DNA of 64,000 nt from Monocercomonoides exilis (lineage: Eukaryota > Preaxostyla > Oxymonadida > Polymastigidae), in contig LSRY02000010.1 of NCBI GenBank assembly GCA_001643675.2, positions 191,001 through 255,000 on the forward strand, read 5' to 3'. The position numbers and the translations under genes are program-made. Positions 1 to 10,639 of the stretch are shown here, one piece after another. Numbering within the stretch: position 1 is the first letter of the stretch; the number at the start of each line of letters is the position of its first letter. Under the pieces are notes generated by a model. That model saw nothing but the letters and a program-made list of their open reading frames with translations, was not told where the DNA came from and did not search any database.

Positions 1-922
1 AGCCATCTCTGCATTAACCTTGAAGTGAATACAGGAAGTTCTTATAGCTAGACATACGCGCCTATCACCAACAGCGCACACACCCACTCGGTCTTAATTC
101 AGAACCAACCTTGCATCCAGCATGGCCCACACCCTGACAGCCCTCCAACAGGAGAACCAAACGATCCTCGCGCTATTCAATTCAGCATCCGCATCTCCAC
201 TCACTCCTTTTCCAACAGCCAATTCATCAAACCAAACAGCCATCTCCAACAGAATTCACAAAAGACTCGAACGCTCGAGACCCAAACCCACAGACAGAAG
301 AAATGACTAAGGATTGCAGCAGGTTTAAGTTCACAACGATAAGAACAATTCAGACAAGCGAAATAAGACACATTCAAGTTGACAGATGACAATCCCAACG
401 ACTTATACTCCCATAACAAGATGTGTTGATGTTGATCGTTTGTTCTGGAGAAATAAGCTACTCTATACTATAATTCGGAAAGAACAAACAAAACCACAAC
501 ACCTCTTTGTCCCACCACGAGTAAACTCTTCCCACCCTTTGTTCTTTCAATAATAAGTTTTCACATTTTCAATTTTACACCTTTTCGTACCACAACAACT
601 TCTGTGCACTTTGTTTTTTGCGCAATTAACCTTATTTTGTTCTTTTATTATTATTTCAATTTTTTTGCACATCCACAGTTTTCACTTCAATTGGTAAGCG
701 ACAGAGCCCTTAATATAGGCTCCTTTCTCCCATAACAAGAGGTGTTGTCGTTTTGTTTGTTCTTTCCGAAAAAATCGGAAATATCACTTTTTTCTTACTC
801 TAACAACCAAATAAATTTGCATTTGATCATTTTTTTCGATTTAGCAAATATAAATGTTTGATTCTCTGGACTATTGTGTTGTTTTTGATCAGTTATTCAA
901 TGTGAATTGAACATATTTGTAA
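1..922. other. AT-rich flank with one weak ORF, no supported gene
   Basis: No gene can be supported here. The only open stretch is a 62-codon plus-strand frame at 122-310 rich in Ser, Thr, Pro and Asn; it resembles no family I know and has no neighbour in frame. It could be the 3' exon of a gene that begins before the window, because base composition over about 60-310 is less AT-rich than what follows. The rest of the interval is AT-rich and contains the three-copy repeat described separately. Confidence 0.4.
409..770. repeat. Three-copy repeat, two direct and one inverted
   Basis: A 35-40 bp sequence occurs three times. Copies at 409-446 and 727-763 are direct and both start CTCCCATAACAAGA. 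The copy at about 474-513 is inverted and contains AGAACAAACAAAACC. The inverted pair 474-510 / 729-770 could fold into a stem enclosing about 220 bp. There is no ORF inside. It could be a small non-autonomous mobile element or a 5' regulatory hairpin; no flanking duplication is clear. Confidence 0.6.
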
Positions 923-2369
923 ATGAATAGAATGGAAAAATTCTGCGATAACTCATCTGAAGATAGAATCCAAGAGATTTCCGTTGATAATCGCTTTGTA
1001 AGTTTGTTCATTTTAGCTGTTGTCTTTCTGGATAATAATTCAATATTTTTTATAATTTTTGAAACAGAATTACTCAATGAACTGAAAAGCTGCACTGAAA
1101 TGGAACAACAGCATATTATAGAAGAGATGAATGAATACATAACTGTTATGGATGCTGAAGAAATTAATACTACTTTTACATCAAATGTGTATAATAAAAT
1201 CAAACAATTAACAGAAAAAAACAAACTGTTTTCGGAAAATACAATAGCATTATTGAAACACATTGGATTTTGCAGGGTTTCAAAAAATTCATTGAGTAAT
1301 AGCTTCAATAATTCCTTTCTGAGAAATGTAATTTTGGGAATGATAACAAAAGAAACGATGAAGAAAGAAGGAAGGAATGAAAAACACTTGGTTGATCTTT
1401 GTGAATGCTATCTCATGCAAGACAAAGACCCGAACGAAACGTTCATTCTTGATAACTGCATTCCTTTCCTCCTGAAGTGTGCTTTGAGTAAAGAGAAAAA
1501 CCAAATTCAACGAAAAGAAGTTGAAATAGCGTTGCTGGCTGTAAGTAACACAAGCGAATATTATGTGTGAGCCTTTTTATTTTCATTTATTGATATTGTT
1601 AGAAATTTTCTGTTTTTATTAGAATGCCGAAGAAGAACTTTATTTGGAGGAAATCAAAGAGATCATACTTCATCATCAAGAGCATAGTAATCTTACATGG
1701 CTTGCATACCAATCTGCTTGGTATTTTTTGATCAAAAGATTACGTTTCGAACGAAATTTGGTGATAATTGTTGTGAGTGAGCTGCATTTCGCGAGAGAGG
1801 CTGCAAAAGAATTGGAAGAGCTGACGAAGCGTGTAAATTGGAACAAGAAGGATTTAGAAAGGAAAGAGGAAGAATCAAAAGAAGTGGACGCAATAAAAAG
1901 ATGGGCAACTACAATGAGCGACTATTTTCGTCTTACAGCACAGTTCAAATTATGGAATGGCGATTATATTGGATTGATTCGTTGCTTCGTCGAGCTGTGC
2001 AGAAAAGCGAGAGAAAACGAAAGAGAAATATTTGAAAAATATTTTTATCTTTTGTACAAAATGACGCAACTTTCGGATGAAAATATTGGAGACTTGCTGG
2101 ATGGAGGCGCCGTGAATTACTTTGTGGAGGAACTTTATCAGCCGTCGTTGAAATATGAAATCATAAACACCAGCTTGAGATTCGTTACGAATACAATAAG
2201 ACAACTAAAAAAATATACAGCGAATGAAGAAGATAAAATGAAAAATAAGGCAATAAAAATGAAGATATATGAAATATTGGAAGAAGAAGGATTTGAAGAC
2301 ATCGCCACAAGCTTCCGAAATAATCAACGCTTCGATTTTGTGGATAAAATCGTATTAATGAAGCTTTGA
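923..2369 (+). CDS. Uncharacterised oxymonad-type gene-family member, about 440 aa
   Basis: Function unknown. Proposed exons 923-1001, 1068-1564 and 1623-2369 join in frame into 440 codons. The first intron uses GTTTGT...ACAG; a nearby GTAAGT at 998 would break the frame. The second is GTGTGA...TTAG. The protein looks wholly helical, with charged N- and C-terminal parts and signature segments LVDLCECY, HHQEHSNLTWLAYQSAW and ELHFAREAAKELEEL. No signal peptide, membrane span or catalytic motif is visible. The same segments recur in the minus-strand gene at 3004-4321 and in a decayed copy at 45945-46395, so this is a dispersed paralogous family. I recall similar proteins as an expanded family in Monocercomonoides. 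The helical layout suggests an armadillo-like scaffold, but that is a guess. Confidence 0.75.
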
Positions 2370-3003
2370 ATATTTCAGAATGTTTTGAGAGTATTTGAGG
2401 AAACGATACTAATAAAATTTTGTAATTCAGAAATTTAAAATTTCTTTTATCATTTCACAAAAACGAAAGCAAACATTCTTTGAGCGTATTTTATATTTTA
2501 ATTTTTATTGTTAATCTATATTCATTTTGATGAAAAGAGGAAAAAACAATCATAAAAGACAACTATCATTGATTTTTTTCATTTTCTCCTTCCCCCTTTC
2601 ATAAGTCCTCCTCAAATGATTCACCTGCTCAGAAGTTTCATGAAACAAAGCCCAACTTTCTCTTTCCCTTTTAATCTTTATGTTTCTCCTTTCAATGAGC
2701 CTTATCAAGCAATAAATCAGAAAGAATGTCTTCTGCTTCTTCTGAAAGAGAAAGCAGATGAAGCCATTTCAGATAAATGCTTTAAAAAATCATAAATGAA
2801 TGTTAAAAAATAAATGAGATAAATTTTTGTAGATATAATTCATTTGAAGCTGAAAAGAAATGAATTTCTAAAATTTGAGTTTCTTTGGGGGAAAAAAAAT
2901 GAAAATAAAAAATACCTCCTTTTCATTTAACGCAAAATGAATGTTCAACTCAAAAATTAATGAAGTGGAGATGTTAAGGGTGACGTGAAAAAAATTACAA
3001 GCT
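2370..3003. other. Intergenic between convergent paralogues
   Basis: This AT-rich stretch separates the 3' ends of the two convergent family members. No ORF, structured RNA or transposon end was recognised. It must hold both termination signals, but no single poly(A) motif stands out among many A/T runs. Confidence 0.5.
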
Positions 3004-4321
3004 TCAGCAAAAAACAAAATAATCATCTAAATTATCAATCAAATAAAAATCATCAAATTCTCCAACAATCATGCATTGGCTTAATCCAATGATGCAATCT
3101 TCGTATCCTTCTTCCTCCATCTTTCCAACCACTTTTCTAACTGTCTCTTTTCTTTTCGCTTCTTCCATGCATTCCATTTTGCTCTTTAATCGATCGATCA
3201 ATTCCTTGAAAAAAGATAGATAACGCTCAATCAAGAAATTCAATGCGTCTAATCGTGCAATTTCCTCCAACATAACATCAATGACCTTACTCTTAAGCAA
3301 TTCGTCAACTTCCACAGCTCTGGATTTCGCAACACTTCTGAATAAAATTATGCATCTATTGCAGATTTCTAGGTGATTGGTGTTTGCTGTCTGAAATATC
3401 CTCGAAATGCTGTTGAAAAGCTTAACATATTCATCATTCCTAATTTTGCATGAGGAAAAATAAATATCCAAAACAGCCAGCCAGCTTATGATGACTTTAT
3501 CTTCTTCACCTCCTTTTCCTTTTCTCTTTTCTTTCCAATCCACATATTCCATCAGCTTATCCAACTCTCTTGTTGATTCTTGAATTAAATGAAGCTCGTT
3601 AACAATAACTTCTTCCAATTTTCTATCGAAGAATAATCTGTTTATCAAAAACTCCCAAGCCGATTGATAAGCAAGATGCGTGAGGTTGTGATGCTCCTGA
3701 TGATATTGGACTATCTCTTTGATTTCATTCAGATATATCTCTTTTTTCAAATCCTATAGCAAAAAGAACAAAGTACTAATAAATGTTATTGCTAAATAAA
3801 ACTGTTCATACATCCCACAAATAAACATTTCTCAAAGCCAACAAAGCCATTTCCACTTCTTTTTGTGCTTCTTCGTTTTCTTCCTTGTTCAATGCAGCTT
3901 TCAAAAGACAAGGCACACAAACCAACAACATTCCTGTCGGATATCGTTTGTTTATGAACATATAACATTCACAAAGATCAACAAGTAGTTTTTCATTCTT
4001 ATCTTCGATCTTGTCATTTTCGTTAAAAACCATCAAATCAAAGCTTCTGACAAGTGGCAAACAAACAAATTCATCCCCATCAAGTCGATTAATTGTTTTG
4101 TAATACCCCATGTTTTTTAAAAGAACAACAGCATTCTCCTTCGGCAATTTCATTCTTTTTATCATTTGTTCAATCTCATTGAATAGATCTGTTGAAAAAA
4201 CAGAACAAAATTCATCGACATTCATTTTGTTTGTCAGTTCATTTATTTGTTGAATTTTCTGTAATTGCATGATTTTGGCGCTTTTTTTCAGATTCGAAAA
4301 CAATTCTTTAAAAACAATCAA
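3004..4321 (-). CDS. Uncharacterised oxymonad-type gene-family member, 5' exon unresolved
   Basis: Paralogue of the gene at 923-2369, in opposite orientation. Exons 4321-3812 and 3753-3004 join across a 58-bp intron (GTATGA...ATAG) at the same protein position as the second intron of the paralogue. Shared blocks are LVDLCECY, YHQEHHNLTHLAYQSAWEFL, NELHLIQEST and the C-terminal KMEEEGYEDCI. In the paralogue an extra exon of about 27 codons precedes the equivalent of the FKELFSNLKK start, so a short 5' exon probably lies upstream of 4321, perhaps around 4400-4590, but I could not fix it. No membrane segment or enzymatic motif is seen. Function unknown. Confidence 0.7.
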
Positions 4322-4692
4322 AAAATAAAAAATAAAAAAGAAAGAAAAGAAATGTTATATTTACAATTTCAAATCCAACAATAAATGCCAACCAAAAAAT
4401 TTATCCACAATGTTCTTCCCCTGCATTTTTCCACATTGTATAAAGAAAACAACACCATTTTTATCAAGCAAGAGAAAAACGAACAGTGAAAAATAAGGGG
4501 AAAATTAAAGAATAAACTCAAAATAGTTATAAAAGTATATGCATTCACACCTTTCTTTTGCATGCTGTCATTTTTGATGAAGAATAATGAAGAAAACAAT
4601 TCTTAATTTTTTGTTTGCTGTTATGGTATTTATGATCGAGTTTTTTTAATCGAAAATTTTCATAATAAATGGATATTTATAATAGAATATCA

Positions 4693-4704
4693 TATTCAGA
4701 AATA
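4693..4704 (+). repeat. Left target-site duplication of the 4705-8271 unit
   Basis: TATTCAGAAATA, identical to 8272-8283 and directly abutting the inverted repeat. Identity over 12 bp implies recent insertion or little decay. Confidence 0.85.
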
Positions 4705-4717
4705 GGCCTCTGCGACA

Positions 4718-5022
4718 GACCGACATTTTCAAATCAACTCGACAACTCGACCGACAATTTTATCGAGTTTATATTTTTCGGTAATTTTAAATTTTTTTAT
4801 TTAAAATATATTTTTTTAAAGAAAAAAACGAAATTAAATCTTTTTCAATATTTTTTATCTATAAATATGAATAATTTTATAAGGAAATAAATAATCATAA
4901 TATTTTCTTTTTTTTTTTCTGAAATTCTATTTATAATGATGGGTTATCGACAGATCTTTGTCGAGATCAGTCGAACGACGAAGATCAGTCGTTTGACAAA
5001 GATCAGTCGAGTTGGAAGATAT
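4718..5022 (+). repeat. Subterminal TCGAC / GATCAGTCG cluster
   Basis: Within the left end of the 3.57-kb unit, short words repeat: CTCGACCGACAA near 4747 and GATCAGTCG three times between 4973 and 5011. CTCGACCGACAAATT recurs near the right end at about 8229. Reiterated subterminal words like these commonly bind transposases; that role is inferred here. Confidence 0.5.
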
Positions 5023-5822
5023 TAATGTTAATAAATGATTTTTTAACAATTGTCTATTATTTTTTTATTTTAAGACTTTCACTCATTATTAGATTTCACT
5101 TTTTTTTATTTTTTGAATCATGTTAGCATTGATTTCTTATTTTTGAAGTTCAATGATTTCGTTAAATTTTTTTCAAACGCAGCATTGTTCAAACAAGATT
5201 TATGATCATTATATATAAAAGGAAATGGAGTTGAGCGTATTTCAAACAATTCTCTTTAATCTTTTTGGTTTTGATAATAAAGACAAATATGATCATCATT
5301 TCAAAAATAACATTTGATTGTTGTGGCAATTCAATGAAACGTTAAAGCGGTTATTCGAGGACTATTATTATAAATAATAATTGTATAAATCTTTTGTTCA
5401 AAGTTAAAATTTGCATAAAAATATATGATGCGATTCATTTTCTATAACATGAAACGGTGATAACAAAGAAGTGAAGGAATTTTATTTTCTAAACAAAAAA
5501 AGTGAATGAAACGAAGTTGAGATAATTTCGAATACTCCAGAGAATGAAATATCACTCTATTGGAGTGTGTGAGCGAGATGAAATGAATACAAGGAAACTA
5601 CAATGGTGATGAAGGATCAGATGGAGCTTCATGCGAAGCCGAAGAGAACAGTGGAAAAGAAGGTTGCTGAAATGAAAAAATAGTCTGATGGAGTGAAGAA
5701 CATCGCATTTATCGGAAAGAAATTGTTTGAAAGAAGAGAGAAGGCGAAAGGGGGAAGAATGAGAATGAGAAGAAGAGGAAGAAGGAATAAAAGATTTAAA
5801 AAAATCATATGATGAAGAGGAA

Positions 5823-5919
5823 AAGAAGAAGAAGAAGAAGAAGAAGAAGAAGAAGAAGAAGAAGAAGAAGAAGAAGAAGAAGAAGAAGAAGAAGAAGAAA
5901 AAGAAGAAGAAGAAGAAGA
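5823..5919 (+). repeat. (GAA)n microsatellite
   Basis: An almost pure run of GAA triplets of about 97 bp with a single interruption, inside the 3.57-kb unit. Read on the minus strand it gives a poly-Phe frame that I do not regard as coding. Confidence 0.9.
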
Positions 5920-6189
5920 TAGTGACGTAGAAATTTGATAATAAAATGGTAATAAAGTTTAGAAAGATTTGTGAGATGGAAAAGAAGATTATCATTGAAT
6001 GAAATTCACCACAAAATTAAATTATTTCAAAAAAAATCCAAAAATTTTAAATCGTTTAATAAAAGTCACTCAAAAAGTGCAATGAAACAACAATTACATA
6101 ACAAAATTCTTTTCTTTCTCTTTCTCTCCTTCTCTTCTTCTCTCTCTTTCTCAAAAAACAAAAATAAATAAAAAGTTTCATCCTTTCTA

Positions 6190-6888
6190 TCAAACCTGTC
6201 TTTCTTTCTTAACCCCATCAATTGTTGACTCCCATCTTCCTTTTGTCCTTTCCTTCTCTTCCACCCTCTCGTTGTACTTCAAATCTCTCAACAGCATCTC
6301 GGTATCTGCAATTGGATCCTTCGAATGAAGCTGCTTGCTCAGCGTGGCGATTGCTTCGGGTGAAAAATCCTGAGGGGGAAGAAGAGGGAAGAAGAGGGAA
6401 GGGAATGGAAGTGGAATGGAATTGTTGATATTTCATTTATACACAAAGAAAGAAAAAAATAAACAAAGAAAGAAAGATGATCATAAGAATGTAAAATAAT
6501 AAAAATAAATGAAATCATTTAAAATTGCAACATATATAAAAGAATTATCACAAATAAATATCAACTCCATGACTTCAATAAACAGAATTAACACAACCTT
6601 CAGCTTGTCCAGATTCCGAGCAGCTAACGCTCTCTGCATCTTCGAATTCGTCAGCATCGTTACTGTCTGCACAATCGGATCATTCTCATCCACACTCACA
6701 CTTACATCTCCATTTCTATTGATTTCACTTCCTTCTCCTCCTTCTCCTCCTTCTCCTCCTTCTCCTCCTTCTCCTCCTTCTCCTCCTTCTCTTTCTTCTT
6801 CTCCTCTTCCTTCTCTTCCAGATACATTCCTCGATGTCATCCCTCTCTTTTTCGCCTGTCTCACAGCAGAAAAAGATGGAAGCACCAT
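6190..6888 (-). CDS. Small spliced protein with Glu-Gly tract, passenger of TIR unit
   Basis: Exons 6888-6598 and 6369-6190 join in phase 0 (donor GTTGTG, acceptor CCCTCAG) to give about 156 residues. The N-terminus is basic (SAVRQAKKRGMTSRN), followed by a (GGE)n tract of slippage type, then a charged helical C-terminus containing LTNSKMQRALAARNLDKLK and FSPEAIATLSKQL. An in-frame TGA 27 bp upstream fixes the start at 6888 unless further exons exist. I do not recognise the family. The C-terminal half looks like genuine conserved coding sequence, not noise. It lies wholly inside the 4705-8271 transposon-like unit, so it may be captured host sequence. Confidence 0.5.
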
Positions 6889-6906
6889 TTTTCTACTTCT
6901 TCCGCC

Positions 6907-7804
6907 TCAGCCAGCAGATGAAGCTCTAATTTGAGAAGAAGAAGAAAAAGAAGAAGCATCAGAAAATGGATAGAAATTGGCATTGGTGTTTTTCAGTTTG
7001 TCTGATGCTTCCCACACAATCACATCTGAATCATCGAAGCAAACGGGTTGGTGAAGCGAGGAGTGAATTGTATTTGATTTTGACTTTGAAATTGATTCAA
7101 ATTTTGTGATTGTGTTTGTATTTGGCCTTGGAAGAGAGGAAAGCCTCAGCCAACAGGACCGTCTGGAGTGAATGTGGAAGAAGAAGAAGAAGAAGAGTGG
7201 GAGGAGGAAGGAGAAGAAAATCGACGAAGAGCTGGGAGTTGTTGTCTTGATGCTGATGATGGACATTGTGATTCTTCTTCAATGAGATGTCAATGTTATG
7301 TTGAAATGGATTAATAAATAAAGAAGAAAAAGAAAGAAGGAAATTAATAAACAAATAATAAATAAATAAATAAATATAAAAATATTGTCAAAAAAAAAAT
7401 CAATTCTATTAAAAAGTATACGACGTAATGTTCCATCGACACTTTGAGCAAGCGGGAGCAGGCGAGCAGTGCATGTGGGAGAAATGCCGTAGAAGAGAGA
7501 AGCAGGAGGAGTGGAGAGGAGCCTGGCAGTGGAGAAAGGAGACATTGGAGTGAACTGGGAAGAGCGGGAGGTGATTGGATGAACGGAGGAGGATACAGTT
7601 GGGTTGAATAAAGCGACTGAGAAGAGGTGAAGGAAGGATATGAGAGGAGGAGGAGGAAAAAGAGGAAGTGAAGGCACTTGTGATATGAAAGATGGAGTTG
7701 TGGAGTGTAATGAGATGTGCTGTGATGAAGTGGCATGAAATGGAAATTAAGTGTCTATTGAAGATGGCTGTGTTGTAGTGGGCAGAAGCAAAGGAACTGG
7801 TCAA
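6907..7804 (-). other. Low-complexity region, possible further exons, unresolved
   Basis: Several overlapping minus-strand frames of 85-132 codons cover this stretch, all Ser/Pro/Leu/Phe-rich. The most protein-like fragments are in two different frames: HSSLHQPVCFDDSDVIVWEA (about 7000-7080) and FTPMSPFSTARLLSTPPASL (about 7490-7550). They may be 5' exons of the gene at 6190-6888 or of a second captured gene, but no set of splice sites gave a convincing join. Confidence 0.3.
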
Positions 7805-8258
7805 ATGGAAGAAGAAGAGGAGGAAGAAGAAGAATAGATTATTTCTAATTCATGAGTAATTTTTCTTCGAGCTTTTTAAATAACAACGTTAAAATTATCG
7901 CAATTAATCAAATCCACATCAGGCGCAATGATATCACAAAAATCTTCCATTCATAATCATTATATTTAATACAAAACAACAATCTTTTTGATTCCTTTCA
8001 TATTTCTTCTCCAGTTTTTCGCAAATTTCTCATTTGTTTTTCAAACGCAAAATATATTATTATTATGGTTAAAAAATATCAAAAAATTTCAAAAAACAAA
8101 AAAAAAATAAATTAATAAATATAAACAAATAAAAAAACAGTGAAGTTTGGGTAATACATATATATTCATGAATTGCAAAATTAGGGAAAAAACAATCATA
8201 TCAATCTTATCGACAAATGAATAATTTCTCGACCGACAAATTGCACGCAAAAAATATG
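7805..8258. other. AT-rich right interior of TIR unit
   Basis: No coding signal. Contains A/T runs and, near 8210-8240, the TCGAC/CGACAAAT subterminal words that mirror the left end. Confidence 0.4.
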
Positions 8259-8271
8259 TGTCGCAGAGGCC

Positions 8272-8283
8272 TATTCAGAAATA
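8272..8283 (+). repeat. Right target-site duplication of the 4705-8271 unit
   Basis: TATTCAGAAATA, identical to 4693-4704. Together the two copies give the pre-insertion sequence ATCA-TATTCAGAAATA-GAAACATG. Confidence 0.85.
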
Positions 8284-8917
8284 GAAACATGTTTTTCTTT
8301 GAAGACAAAAACCACTTGAAAATAATTGTTTTGAATTCTTTATTTTATTTTCAGAGATTAAGTGACAAAGTGAAAACAACATTTTTTCTCTTTTGGATGA
8401 AAATGTCTGTCCATATGGTACAAAATATTTGACTTCAGGCATTTTCATTGAAAAATTAAGCACTTCAGATTCGCTTTTCATGAATAAAAATTATCTTCGA
8501 AACTGGTTCATTTCTCGAAATTCGTTTGAGGTCACAAAACATAATGTTGCTATATCAATGATATATGTTAACAGATATGAAAATCAAATTGTTTTCGAAA
8601 TCTGAGAAAGATTTTTGAAGTTATTAGTGAAGCTATTTTTAAATGTCTTGTGCAATAAATGCTTGAAAGTCCGTTTTTTCACCCATATTAGTATTATAAC
8701 AAAAAACATTCGATTATTAATTGTGTATTTCTTCACTCATGTCTTTTGTACCTGATTAGAAATCATATGTTGCTGATTATTACAAGCTTTTTTAAGATTT
8801 TGAAAAGAGTTGGGAGTGGTTCATTCACATTATCAACTTCTTTGAAACGAAAAAATACACATCTTGTAGAAGATATATGAAATAAACAACAGTCGATGAA
8901 ACAAATCGATCATAGAG

Positions 8918-9604
8918 ATGTTCAGCATGCAACAAATTCGTTTCATATTTGAAGTGGACAGCTTTTATGGAATTCATCTTAAAATCAATAAAATATTTCT
9001 TATTCTTTTGTATTTCGAGCAAAATTTTCGAATTGATCAGTGCTCATATTTGACTGGAGTTGGCCGAAATACAGTAGGTTATTGGTATTCTGTTGCTCGA
9101 GCATCCATCGGAATTCGAATGTCGAGTGTGAGGTTTATTCTTTGAGGAGAAGGATGTTTTGCGGAAATAGATGAGGCAATTCTGAGAAAAAGAAAGTTCC
9201 ACAAAGGATAAAAGAAGAAACAAATTTGGCTTTTTGGATTTGAAGAAAGAAAAGAAAATGAAGTTGTGGAATGTTTTATTGTCAGTGTTTCAAATAGAAA
9301 AAAGGATTCTTCGAGACCCATCATTGAAGCCAGCATTCAGAAATGAACTACGATTTTCAGTGATGAGTGCGGTACGTATAAGTATTTGAATGAATATGGA
9401 TTCAAACATTTGACAGTTTGTCATAAATACGAATTCAAAAATACAAAAACTGGAGTATGCCCAAATTTGATAGAAGGTTGTTGGTCTCATTTCAGAAGAT
9501 CATTGCCTCCTTGTGGAATCAAAGAAAAGTTCATCGATGATTTTATTGCTTCATTTTTGTTTCAACAAGAAAAAGATATTCTATTCAGAATTTGTTGGAA
9601 ATGA
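8918..9604 (+). pseudogene. Merlin/IS1016-type transposase relic, copy 1
   Basis: Conceptual reading across several in-frame stops shows the ISXO2/IS1595-like DDE fold of Merlin transposases. In order it has a helical stretch ending VGYWYSVARA, the first acidic motif AEIDEAIL (about 9163), WLFGFEERKENEV, IIEASIQK, the second acidic motif FSDECGTY (about 9358), TGVCPNLIEGCWSHFRRSLP with the third acidic residue (about 9451), and a helical end FIDDFIASFLFQQEKD. Stops after SVRFIL, after KRKFHKG and after SIQK make it non-functional. The start is undefined and no terminal inverted repeats were found. The nearby copy at 9799-10639 is a relative. Confidence 0.75.
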
Positions 9605-9798
9605 AACTTATTAGTAACATTCTGATGATATATTTGTAAAAATGTTAGGAAATGTGTTCGACTTTTTTAACTGAAAAAGCAACTTCCAATGAATGTTTTA
9701 CTTCACTTTGTTCTTTAAAATGATTAATTGTTGTTAAAAATGAGTGAAAAATATGTTTGAATTGAGAAAAAAAAATAAAATTGAAAAATTTATATTTT

Positions 9799-10639
9799 TT
9801 AATTATCTGTGCAACTTGAAGCAGAAGAGCCATCGCCGGCACCCAAATTGTCACAGTTAATTTCTCCACTTGATGAATTTGTATCTTTAATTATGTTGTC
9901 CAACTCCGCAACACATGATGCTATAACTTGTGTGTCATCTTCTTCTTTTATTTTCAGAGGCTCAAATTGATAAATCATTCCAACAAGTTGAATAAAATTA
10001 ACTTTTAAAACACTCAAAACAATGAAAATTGACAAATGATCTTGAAGAAACATTTGGCGAAACACCGATTATGGAAAAAATGATCTCATATGGTGCCACA
10101 TCCCTTCGACGGTATTAGTACAAGCCCCTGTGATGGGATCTCCAAAGTTTCTTTTGTGTGCAACAATTTTGTGCTCACAACCTAAATCCGGTAAAACTTT
10201 ATAGGGAGCCCACTCATCACTCACAATTGTTGATCCTTGCAAAATGTGAGCTTGAATTATAGGTTGCAAGTGCTTTTTTTTTCTTGATTTTACTATCCAA
10301 ATCTATTTTTTCTGGATTGTTCCATCCATTTACCTCTCAATAGCTCCAAAAGCCCATTGCTGTTGTTTTGAGGGATCTCTTTTGTTCTTTCTCCTCCTCA
10401 AAAATTGTTTCATCGATTACAACCACGATTCCAGTTCCCCCAAAAATGATTGGATGCTCGATCAAAACAATCGTGCATGCGACACGACTTATACTGTACC
10501 AATAACCAACGCTGTTATAAGATAAATTCGATAGATTCCTTGCCGTTTTATTTGGTATCCCTATGTCGAAATAAAGAATCAACAGTAGAATCTTTCCAAA
10601 CACTATTTTATTGTGCTTGAAAACTGAAGTTATAAACAA
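9799..10639 (-). pseudogene. Merlin/IS1016-type transposase relic, copy 2
   Basis: Minus-strand counterpart of the relic at 8918-9604. Recognisable blocks are SVGYWYSISRVACTIV, VVVIDETIFEEEKEQ (first acidic), QQQWAFGAIER in a shifted frame, IIQAHILQGSTIVSDEWAPY (second acidic) and TGACTNTVEGMWHHMRSFFP (third acidic). After a stop near 10069 follows FRQMFLQDHL and an acidic tail. At least one frameshift and one stop break it. The two copies differ widely, so they are not a recent duplication of one element. The sequence upstream to 10866 is open on this strand but shows no recognisable zinc-finger N-terminus. Confidence 0.7.

Larger units (their letters stand above)
4705..8271. mobile_element. 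3.57-kb TIR-bounded unit with 12-bp target duplication
   Basis: The ends are perfect 13-bp inverted repeats, GGCCTCTGCGACA at 4705-4717 and its complement at 8259-8271. Immediately outside both ends is the same 12-bp word TATTCAGAAATA (4693-4704 and 8272-8283). This is the structure of a cut-and-paste DNA transposon. The subterminal regions are rich in TCGAC/GATCAGTCG words, which could be transposase-binding sites. The inside lacks a recognisable transposase; it holds a (GAA)n tract and a small spliced gene on the minus strand. A 12-bp duplication is longer than the 8-11 bp of Mutator-like elements, the nearest known class, so the superfamily is undetermined. It reads best as a non-autonomous element that captured host sequence. 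Confidence 0.8.

Noticed and set aside
998-1067. GTAAGT...ACAG intron in the first family gene
   Set aside because: Removal shifts the frame to an early TGA; the alternative donor at 1002 keeps the frame and gives the family-like sequence VKLLNELK.
5552-5995. 147-codon minus-strand frame with poly-Phe
   Set aside because: It is simply the complement of the (GAA)n microsatellite; no protein character outside the repeat.
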